From Hymenolepis diminuta (taxonomy: Eukaryota; Platyhelminthes; Cestoda; Cyclophyllidea; Hymenolepididae): a DNA stretch of 64,000 nucleotides. The stretch is taken from assembly GCA_900708905.1 (NCBI GenBank), contig CAADRB010000015.1:1260040-1324039 (forward strand), read 5' to 3'. The notes beneath the pieces are model-generated. The model was not told the DNA's origin, did not search any database, and was given only the letters and a program-made list of their open reading frames with translations. Below are positions 54,001-61,598 of this stretch, piece after piece. The number at the start of each line of letters is the position of its first letter. Positions within the stretch are counted from its first letter, which is position 1. Position numbers and translations under genes: made by a program.

Positions 54001-57000
54001 TTTCAACTAAATAATCTTGGGAATAAATTTCTGAATTTTGCCGAGGATCTTGCCTTAAAGAATTCAGTCTCTTAAAAGAAAATTGAGACTACCCAATGAG
54101 TCAGAAATTCAGTTGAGTCAAGGCCCTTTTGAATCCCACAATTTTATTCATTTCAGCTTCTTTTTCTAATATTAAAAATGACTATTTGAACCTTGTTATA
54201 TTATAACTCGAAAGCGCCCTTTTGTCCAAATTATATTCTTAATAAGATTTATTAATAAATGAACCTATTATAATTTGCATTCCAACTTACTACAAGTGTT
54301 TCAGCTTGAAGAAGTACATGGACAGCTTGGACAACATCAGCTGCATGAACGTGGTTGTGATAAGGGTTCGAACTGTGATAGGCCGCTTCCAATCGGAGGA
54401 TGTATGTTACAAAGGTAGTAGGGTTAATACTAAAAGTTTGGAAAAGTCCTCGTTTCTATAAAAAAAGAAAGATTAAGAGGTTTCCATAAGCGAGCAAGAT
54501 GAGCTGCCCATAGTTCTCAAGAAGCAAACCATCCTCTCAATTTTACGAGCTGGTTGTATCGACTTTATTGCTCATCTTCTATACCTGTTATCATGATTTT
54601 TCTCCAGTTTATTGCTCTCTTCACATATTCGTGTGTGTGACTATTTCATCAGCCTATATTTTTTTTTCAACTTTCACCGGTATCTAGTATCTGTGCTGTG
54701 AGGTCAACTCCCTCACGTTTTAAGCTTATTAATTACAACTGAGCTTACTAATTACTATTCTATGTTCTTTCATTGAAAAATACTCTGTCACTCATTATCT
54801 TATCCCCTTCTTGTGGTAGCCGAGTTTGTGCAGTTGTAGGGAAGCACTGGTCAAGTTGGATTTCTCCATCTTCAAATTTATAGCCTCTATGGAAATTGCA
54901 GTCAAGAACACACTCAGCAACCTGTGCATCCAATTCTAAAATCTAAACTTTGGAAAATTAGGATGCAAAACAGTGGGCTAATCCTATTAAAAATGAGGAG
55001 GACTACCTGATTAATCTATTTTGAACATTATTACAGAGAAAACACATTTGCTTAATGTGCATTTTCCAGCTATTCCCAGAGGCACTAAAATGGTCTTTAA
55101 AATGTTGCGTCAATTTAAATGAGGGAAAAGTCGGCGTAAATTGCAATATAAATAGCAGGGATGAATAATGGGGTAAAAGAAACATTGTATTGGAAATCCT
55201 GGGAATAATAAAATAATTTTAAAGCATACACAATAATACATAATTAAACCCAAAGCGAGCTTAACCTTTACGGATCCCAATACGTGGGAGGCTTATAAAG
55301 AAAGCCTATTCAATTAATTAGATTTTTAAAAATACTTAATGAGTATAATTAACATGTTAAAAATGTGTGTGGTATATGATTCAAAAGGCTAAAATATATT
55401 TTCACGTCTACTAATGTTAAAACATTCAATGAATATATGTTTAAATATTTATAGTATACAAGGAAACCAATTCAAAATTCTAAATACTAGATGAACAAAA
55501 ATAAAAATACGCAAAGGTTTATATGATCTCAATTCGCTAGAACTGATTTACGTTTAGTCACCATTAGACAGATAATCGGATAGCAGGCAACCTCTCGGTG
55601 AATCCTTTATATTCCAATGTATTTTAACCGACTCTACACTTTTGTAAAAAAGAAAAGATGATCAGACCCCTCATCTCCGGCCAATTCCATCATCATACAT
55701 TGAAACTTATATTCAATCTAGCATTTATATGCCTAGACTTAACATTGGAACTAAGGCCGTACAAAAGCTAGCGATTCTAAGTAGATCCAAACAAATTAAC
55801 CTATCAAAACATAAACAGGAGCAAATATATGTGAGAAAAGATCGCTCAACAACTTGCCGGGGGGGGGGGAGAATTAATTAAAATGCGCTCTCAGAAACTA
55901 TCCAGGTTTAGTTCCATCAAACTCCTATTCTTTCCCCTCTTTATCAAATTTGTGAATAAACTATAACCAAACGCACACAAAAGTGACGCAATGGTAGAAT
56001 GTTGTGTTTGCAGTTTCATTTCTGACTGGTTAAAAATAGTCAAAAGTGTGCACAAAGGTGTTAAAATGCAAGTTTCCCACTAAGATGGTTCCAAGATGCT
56101 ACTTCTCCACCTAAGATTAGTGCTGTCAAACGCTCTTCTTCATTGAAATCGTAGCATTTAGGCCTGAATATGTTTAATTTCGGAATTTACCCAGAATAAC
56201 AGGCCACAAAATAGGTTGAATTTCGAAATTTAACTCACCGAGAAAATCCGATAAGTAACAACAGTGAGGGCATGTTGACCAGATAAACTGTCAATATCGA
56301 ACATATTCATGCTCCATCTGTCCAGAGAAAGATCTAGCTCCTAAAACAAAAAGCCAACTAGTTAACTAGTTAATAGAGAAAGTAAAAGCATTCTTGGCCA
56401 CTATTCAAATACTTATTTATTAATTCATTTTTTATCGTTGCGTTGGAGCTTAACTTATTCATAAATTATTTCAGTGGAATATTGTGGCATTTGGACGTGA
56501 GAAGTGTCGCAAGTGGACCCAAGTAACCTACATATTTAATATCTGCATCTGAAAATTTGAAACATAGGGAAAAAGTGATCAGCATTTTTATGAATTTATT
56601 GTAGTGACAGAATTTATAAAATTATTTCCTTTTCCCCCGATTAAAATATAACCTTTACATATACCATAGATGTTAACGATAATTTAATTCAATTTAAAAT
56701 GCTTTTGTCTCATCTACTTTTTCATAGGTGTAAGAGGGTGGAAATAAACCAAAGTGGCACAATCGACTATAAAACGTCAAATCATCAAGAAACTTAGCTA
56801 TAAAATCATGAAAAATGAGTTCCAGAACATTTGTATATAATGAAGGGAATTAAACCGTATATGAGAAAGGGAATAGACCAATGCTTCAGAAGGTAAATAA
56901 TGCAAGACTCTAGAGAAAATGAATTCGTTATATAGACAAATTCGGCCCTAATTTCTTCTCTTACTAAACTATCTTGCTATTTCACCCGTCCAGAGCTATT

Positions 57001-60000
57001 AATTGTTTAAAACTCTCAAAAAATTATATTTCGCGTTGCACTGAGTAATAATAATTCGGATATTTACACAACCAATGATTCCGCTCAAAATAATTATAAT
57101 GATGTAATAATCAAAGATAACACGGAAAGTTTGAACTGATCTTTGACTATTCCTCGTTGATTTTTCCTTCTTAAACAAACCTCCATATGGACCAACAAAA
57201 CTCACTTATTAAATAAACTAAATTTTAAGACGTGCCTAAAAGCTGCACTAAATTAACACGAATTGAAATTCCTGGATTAGAGACAATGCTATTTCAAAAT
57301 GTCCACCCATTGTGAAAGCTTTATTTCTGGCTTTATTCTAAAATTTAGCAAATTTTTGAGAGCATAACTAATAAATTAAAAGTAGAGTTGAATTTTAAAT
57401 TCGCATAGAATGACTTGAATTTTTGTGCCAAATCAGTTACACGACAGATTGTTTCTTTGTCATGGACAAAAGGAGTTTAAATTATTCAAGGCTCTATGTG
57501 CTGCTAAGAGAAAATAGGCCTATTTAAACAATGGCTCAACAGGACACATTTTAAAAGCTAATTTGATAATGAAAATGTAAAAAAAATTCGTTTTCGAAAT
57601 TACTGGTAAAAAAGAGTAGTTTCGGAGTCCCCCGTTTAGGAGTAGGCACAGCAACTATTAAAATTAGATAACGGTTTTTTAACCACTGGTAATAGTAGAT
57701 GGCAGCAATTAAAATTTTCCTACCAAATTAATCAAAACGAGTTCAATATGAGGTCAATAGATCAATAGTCTGTACATGAGGGTGATTCAAGTTGGAGTTG
57801 TCTTTATCAAGATAACCCGTAGGTCATAACACGCATCTAAATTGAATTTCGGTGATATTAGGCCAAAATTCGAATATTTCTGAAGGCCTAGGTTTCGTGA
57901 TAGTTGGTTATGCTACTAGACAAATTTAATATGAAAATTAAAAGCAAAAATCTACTGCGACTTATGTCTGCTGACCCTAGAATGTTAGCGGATTAATCCT
58001 CAGTAGACTAACGTGTTTGGGTGTTAATGTATGGTGTTTCCCAAATTTTTTATTTTTTCCTTTGTAAGCCGGTTGAATAATGATGGTGATGAAATTGTAA
58101 AAACGGATGTGTCCCGATTTTGTACCGAGCAATTCCATTTGTTGATATTCCAGATTCTTTCATCTTGACCGTCAGAAGTTAGATAAATTCTAACCTCCAG
58201 ATTCCAACTTGCCAACATCCATAAATCTGTGATAAATCACATTGTAGTATATAATTCCTATATTTGTTCATGACGGTGGCCCTAGAAGCTATCTAAAAAT
58301 TCATTGTCACCGTCAATCAATCACTGCTTCAGTCAACTTGCCTTATTTTCGATGACAGGCTGCACACAAACTTTGTCAAAGCTTCTGACCTTAGTGCCCG
58401 TTTAACGGAGACAAACCGCTCAAGTTCGTATTTAATACTCCGGATTTCATCGCCATAAATTTTGCTGATTTTGAACCCATTAAGTATTATAAATGAAATA
58501 GTCTCCATTCAAGTTATGTCCGAGCTAAGTAAAATTTTCTTAATCGTAACTTTCGAACGTTGTATATGGCCAAAAATTGTGAAATTTTGATGTTGAAATG
58601 AATAAAACTAAGTCTCGAATTTCACCTATAATCTAGAAACAAGACATTATTCTTTGTCTCCTTTGGTTAGGTAACAAAAGTAGAGTAGTCAAAGTAAAAC
58701 GGCTCTAACCCTTTAAATATTAATAGTCGGCAAATCTTTTCAGACTAGTTTATTACTCTCGCGACAAAAGAAGAAAAATCAATTCAAGATTCAAATTGTT
58801 CTGATTCATTCTTAAATCCTCAAAGATCGGCCATAGGAGTTAAAGCAATGGTATAAACAATTTAAGTATTATGATTCGTTTGCTTTAGTGACCTAAAATT
58901 TGTAGCTATTCCTCCGTGCTTTGTCAAAACTATAAGCTACTGAATATCATAAATTATTAACAAATGGAATAGAAACCGAATTTAAGTAGCAAGACCGACC
59001 CTTCCTGATTAAATAACCGGTCAATAAACACCAAACATCGTAGGCAGGCGCTTACTGCAATCTAGAAGGCGAATCAAGGAATTTGAATTTTAGAGCATGA
59101 GCTACCCATTTAATAAATACTGTACTACCCTAATCCAAAAATCAAATGAAGTTAGACTCTTTGAAACCTTGATGTTGCTCTTAAAACCTTTTTCATCCCT
59201 TTCCTTTATTCGTTTATTAGACTTTCTGTTCACCAGTTTCAATTACCTTCCACAATTAAAATTATACGTTTTGTATCACTCTGAGTAATAATAAATAATA
59301 GTAATGATTACTTTAATAACATCTGATTATTGCGGACTTGAATTAATTAAGAATCAAATCCTGAAGTTTGAATTTTGGAACATTAAAATAATACTGTGAA
59401 CGAAAGCCCTCAAGTAAAATGGAGGTGACCTAATTATCAAGAAGAAAATGAAAGCATGCAATTTATTAAATATTTTTTTCCTTGACTATGTCAACATTTG
59501 CTTCACCATTTCTTCCCTTTTATATTGAAAATAACGTATAATTAAGAAACGGTTAATCAGAATTAGGGAATGTCTCGTACATAGCACACTTTTTCTGAGG
59601 CAACTGGATATAGTTTATAAAGTTATAACATTTTCAAATTTGTATTCTTCTCACATCACTACCACTCTATTTGTGGATATTTTGGGATTGTTAAGAAAAA
59701 TTACATTGCTAATAAATAAAATTTCGGATGAAGTAAGATTCTTTTGATGCTTCGTCCTCATTATCTACGTCCGATCGCCTTCCCCTTTACCCTTCTTGGT
59801 TTCTTTACCGCTTTCTGCACTCGAATATTTTCCGTGACTGAAATTTTACCGAATTTTCATTTCATCATGAGTAATAAACATGAATACGTTGGAAATGGAT
59901 ATGAACTTTTATTTTTGACCAAGTTACTTAAGTAAAAATATTATTACAATTTCACTTATTTTTAACCAAATAAAATAGACATGGGTTTGTCATTTTATGT

Positions 60001-61598
60001 CTATTTATATCATTATTAAAAAGTTCTTAGATATCGTTTTCTCAAAATACTTGAATATGCAGATTTGAAATGATCTGAATAATTAAAACACAGAATATGG
60101 ACTATTATTGCTGTCAAATACCGCACAAAACCACTAAGGCCCAGAAGAAATCTACTCGTCGTTATTAAGGTAACAATGTATATTCCTCTTAACAACGAAA
60201 TTGAGAAGGGATGCAGCCACTTTCAAAATCTTATTATTTGATTTAACTTTCAGTAAAAATACTATTTACACTTCAATACGGCATTGTGACAAAAAATCTC
60301 AGACTTTAATTTAAGTGACGTAATTACACTTTTCAATACCAGTAAGATAAGTGAAAAATATTAAATGGCACAATATTCCACAAACATTAAGCGTCTTAAC
60401 AGGGGACGTCTTTCAATAACTAAAATGGAAAATAGAACCGACCGGCTTAATCCATCAAGTATTTCAAAGCTGAAGATTTTGAAATAAGCTAAGGTAGCAA
60501 CCTCGCCAGACAGTACAGAAACAATTGACACCACAAGTACCAAAATGGGAGAACATTGGGTAATGGAAGGCTAACACGCCGATCTATGCTCATCTCTAGA
60601 TCCCATGGTGCTGGAGACGGAAGTAACCACTGTGGTAAGATAGTCACTTTATCTCATTCCTGAAGCCTTAATGTTTCTTAGGTTTCTTTTCATGCTCTCA
60701 TAAACCTTTATGCCCTTAATTTTTCCTCACCTTACCTGTAAGATATCCTATGACAAGTCTTCATTTAGACCACGCTTCCTACAAAGGCTGTGAGAGGACG
60801 AAATTGGGAAAGTACAAAATGCAGAGAACAGAACAATGGGAAACGGTGCTTAAGGTAAAGATGTAGCCGATTTAAGAACAGAAATCCGTAAAAATAGGAT
60901 AAGATAGATAGGTGGCAATTAAAAGGAAACCAACTCATCTGCAAACTTAACTTCTAAATTCACAAATTTATATGCATTCAAATGAAGATAGGTATTTAAT
61001 TTTAAACTTTTCGACCTACTAAATTGTGTTTCAGCTATCAAACAGACTGAAACAGATATGTAAAATGTGAAAACTGGATCAGGAAATAATCAACCTCCAG
61101 ATTAAAATTTTGGTTGCCATCGAATATAATGCCTGCAAATATCTCGAACAAAAGTTTTCAGAGTAAAGAAAGACCTATCTAATTAATTAGCATATTTAAA
61201 ATAAAAATTTTCAAATCTCACCTTTCTCATCCTCTAACTTTTAACAACTTTTATTGATCGTTTTATGATTAAATGAGCTTTTTAATTCAATAATTAAATA
61301 CCAACCTTTCTCAAATTCTCATCATTCGGAGTTTTAATTCCGAAATAGGGGAGATTTTCGGTATCGCCACCTTGGGTATCCCGCTCTGCATTTGTACCTG
61401 ATGACATCAATGTTGTCTCTGGATGATCTCCCTTGGAAGAGCGCTTCAATAGTCGTAATTCCACACCATCGACAGAGGATTCCAGTGAGTAAGCTGTCAC
61501 ATCTGTTCGGGAATTTTCCATAATCTCACTACCTGTTACTAAAGCGTTTGTACTACTTCTACCTTCATCCTCATTGTCATCATGCTCGGAATACTCAT
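32895..61598 (-). CDS. cAMP-specific 3',5'-cyclic nucleotide phosphodiesterase, PDE4/dunce type, 5'-incomplete
   Basis: Eight joined exons, in transcript order 61598-61306, 56340-56239, 54455-54291, 51557-51458, 50581-50427, 43040-42918, 36059-35877 and 33086-32895, give about 437 residues with stop at 32895-32897. PDE4 hydrolyses cAMP to AMP. The catalytic domain is complete: [10 protein letters not shown] (catalytic and metal histidines), HDVHHPG (metal His/Asp), [21 protein letters not shown] (metal Asp), the MEEFF helix and [17 protein letters not shown] with the purine-clamping Gln and Phe. The order and the PYFGIKT segment before the catalytic core are PDE4-like rather than PDE7/8-like. 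All junction phases agree. UCR1/UCR2 are not seen and should lie upstream, beyond the right edge. Two conserved positions differ from known PDE4s (see findings). Family is firm; which paralogue is unknown. Confidence 0.95.
33087..35876 (-). other. PDE4-like intron (2.8 kb)
   Basis: Bounded by donor GTAAGT and acceptor TTTTAG on the minus strand. It holds a likely member of a second repeat family near 33245-33320 and a plus-oriented copy of the main interspersed repeat at about 34020-34258. No nested gene is supported. Confidence 0.7.
34020..34258 (+). repeat. Interspersed AT-rich repeat copy
   Basis: Shares GGGTCAAATGAGGA, ATATGAAATCGAAATTGAAT, a CCTATTCGACTCCCC block and the 3' end TTTGCATTACTGTTGGTAAT, then TAACAAAATAATA. 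Confidence 0.5.
35877..36059 (-). CDS. PDE4-like exon with metal-binding HCADL and M-loop
   Basis: The minus-strand acceptor is AATATTGTAG and the donor is GTAAGT. It encodes 61 residues in phase 0: [36 protein letters not shown], then the M-loop region [12 protein letters not shown] and VVVDKAQ. The Asp of HCADL is a metal ligand in the family, and the Tyr, Trp and Thr of YKQWT line the nucleotide pocket. After HCADL the order is N-S-P instead of the usual S-N-P, so the expected adenine-contacting Asn is Ser. EISPMCD of most PDE4s reads EISAMCD. Confidence 0.95.
40870..41150 (+). repeat. Interspersed AT-rich repeat copy containing a 30-base tandem duplication
   Basis: Shared blocks: AACCAGAACTGGATATCGTA, CAGTAATCCAAGGAGCGAAT, GGATTTTGAATTTTCAACCT and CCATAATTAAAAATAGTAAA. 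The insert at 41051-41118 lengthens its 3' half. Confidence 0.5.
41051..41118. repeat. Tandem repeat, 30-base unit, about 2.3 copies
   Basis: Units 41051-41080 and 41081-41110 differ at one base (TACTGCTC versus TACTACTC at the unit start), followed by the first 8 bases of a third unit. A recent local duplication. Confidence 0.9.
41490..41685 (-). repeat. Interspersed AT-rich repeat, reverse-oriented copy with a good 5' end
   Basis: On the minus strand it reads TTGAAGTGGCAAGACCGATC, CTTCTTGATTAAAAACC, GAACATCGTGG, GACGAATCATTAAATTTGAA and TTTTTGAAC. The 5' half matches the copies at 17055 and 58978 closely. Confidence 0.65.
42918..43040 (-). CDS. PDE4-like exon, [10 protein letters not shown] helix
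   Basis: The minus-strand acceptor is CTTTTTTAG and the donor is GTATGT. It encodes 41 residues in phase 0: [31 protein letters not shown] and [20 protein letters not shown] carries the conserved Thr-Asp next to the metal site. The first half is almost unchanged from vertebrate PDE4, while the loop after ETKELTG is diverged. Confidence 0.95.
43700..43815 (+). repeat. Interspersed repeat, partial copy
   Basis: Contains GGAATCAGATCGTGAAAATT, TGGCTTTAGAACATTTGGAT and ATTGAAAAATAAATCG, the central block only. Confidence 0.4.
45240..45500 (+). repeat. Interspersed AT-rich repeat copy
   Basis: Shared blocks: AACTGATCAGTAAGC, AATAAAATCATGAAAATTGA, ACATTAGAACATCAAAACAA, CAAATGAAGTAGGACTCTAT and TTCCATGATCGAAAATTACA. 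Confidence 0.6.
50427..50581 (-). CDS. PDE4-like exon, LENHH segment
   Basis: The minus-strand acceptor is ACCTCATAG and the donor is GTGAGC. Two bases complete a Gly codon begun in the previous exon ([12 protein letters not shown]). It encodes 51 further residues: [41 protein letters not shown] and LVIEL. The Glu of LENHH is conserved near the metal centre. The frame stays open past the donor into intron, so the splice site rather than the frame sets the edge. Confidence 0.95.
50582..51457 (-). other. PDE4-like intron (0.88 kb)
   Basis: Contains a plus-oriented copy of the interspersed repeat at about 50815-51090. Nothing else seen. Confidence 0.65.
50815..51090 (+). repeat. Interspersed AT-rich repeat, diverged copy
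   Basis: Shares the 5' AACCAGCTGATCC and GTGGTCAAATGAGG blocks, a pyrimidine-rich middle, and a 3' CTAGTAATGAAAATAAAAA. The central TTTGAATTTT block is degraded. Confidence 0.4.
51458..51557 (-). CDS. PDE4-like exon carrying the cyclic-nucleotide PDE signature (HDVHHPG)
   Basis: The minus-strand acceptor is CTTTATTTCAG and the donor is GTAAAT. It encodes [24 protein letters not shown] and LTNQFLVNT plus one base of a Gly codon. This matches the class I PDE signature H-D-[hydrophobic]-x-H-x-x-[AG]-x-x-N-x-[hydrophobic], and its first His and Asp are metal ligands. The x position is His (codon CAT), where animal PDE families almost always have Asp or Glu. At 100 bases this exon is easy to miss in gene prediction. 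Confidence 0.95.
51558..54290 (-). other. PDE4-like intron (2.7 kb)
   Basis: Contains a repeat copy at about 53391-53640. The open frames at 51788-51973 (+) and 52377-52589 (-) show no recognisable domain. Confidence 0.65.
53391..53640 (+). repeat. Interspersed AT-rich repeat copy
   Basis: Shared blocks: ACACGACCGACCACC, ATTATCAATAAATTCTGAAC, ATTGAGGAAATGAATT, TGGAACGTTAGAGTATGAAA and a 3' pyrimidine-rich segment. Confidence 0.5.
54291..54455 (-). CDS. PDE4-like exon with catalytic His motif [10 protein letters not shown]
   Basis: The minus-strand acceptor is TTTTTTTATAG and the donor is GTAAGT. It encodes 55 residues in phase 0: [50 protein letters not shown] and AETLV. In the family the first His of HNxxH is the general acid and the second binds metal; both are present. 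The preceding FVTYILRLE corresponds to the PDE4 FVTYMLTLE helix. Confidence 0.95.
54456..56238 (-). other. PDE4-like intron (1.8 kb)
   Basis: Holds an 11-base G run at 55859-55869. A possible partial repeat copy lies near 54900-54990. No nested gene seen. Confidence 0.65.
55859..55869. repeat. Homopolymer G11
   Basis: Eleven consecutive Gs in a PDE4-like intron, standing out in AT-rich sequence. A third G run of nine lies at 6072-6080. Confidence 0.9.
56239..56340 (-). CDS. PDE4-like exon, start of the catalytic core
   Basis: The minus-strand acceptor is TTTGTTTTAG and the donor is GTGAGT. It encodes exactly 34 residues in phase 0: [34 protein letters not shown]. This aligns with the PDE4 segment LEDxNKWGLNIFxxxxxSGxxPLTVIMYxIFQ. 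It is a small exon, supported by both splice sites and in-phase joins on both sides. Confidence 0.93.
56740..56900 (+). repeat. Interspersed repeat, 5' half copy
   Basis: Has AACCAAAGTGGCACAATCGA, AAAATCATGAAAAATGAGTT and CCAGAACATTTGTATA. The 3' half is uncertain. Confidence 0.45.
58978..59305 (+). repeat. Interspersed AT-rich repeat, best-preserved copy
   Basis: Blocks in order: TTTAAGTAGCAAGACCGACC, CTTCCTGATTAAATAACCGG, TCAATAAACACC, GGAATTTGAATTTTAGAGCA, ATCAAATGAAGTTAGACTCT, and a 3' end CTGAGTAATAATAAATAATA. About 330 bases with no coding capacity. The TAATAA-rich 3' end resembles the simple-repeat tail of many SINEs, which is an inference. Confidence 0.75.
59330..59440 (+). repeat. 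Interspersed repeat, central fragment (probable left piece of an interrupted copy)
   Basis: Contains AATCCTGAAGTTTGAATTTT, GGAACATTAAAATAATACTG and TCAAGTAAAATGG. The matching 3' half appears only after about 265 unrelated bases, at 59705. Confidence 0.5.
59705..59895 (+). repeat. Interspersed repeat, 3' half (probable right piece of an interrupted copy)
   Basis: Contains CGGATGAAGTAAGATTCTTT, a pyrimidine-rich middle, TTTTCCGTGACTGAAATTTT and the 3' end CATCATGAGTAATAAACATG. The frame 59744-59935 lies in it and is not taken as a gene. Confidence 0.5.
61306..61598 (-). CDS. PDE4-like exon: acidic/Ser-rich linker ending in PYFGIKT
   Basis: The minus-strand acceptor is TTTTAAACTAG and the donor is GTTGGT. 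Two bases complete a codon begun upstream, then 97 residues follow. It starts with the acidic stretch [16 protein letters not shown], continues through a Ser/Thr-rich segment with [12 protein letters not shown], and ends [17 protein letters not shown]. The last part matches the PDE4 motif RFGVKT(E/x)xExxLAK that links UCR2 to the catalytic domain. KRSS fits a loose PKA consensus. The frame is open upstream to 61659, so an alternative start with MISIIFKL is formally possible, but the pyrimidine-rich acceptor argues for a spliced exon. Confidence 0.85.

Larger units (their letters stand above)
56341..61305 (-). other. PDE4-like intron (5.0 kb)
   Basis: Carries several interspersed repeat copies: about 56740-56900, the well-preserved 58978-59305, and split pieces at 59330-59440 and 59705-59895. 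The 60-codon minus frame at 60361-60543 has no recognised domain. Confidence 0.65.
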
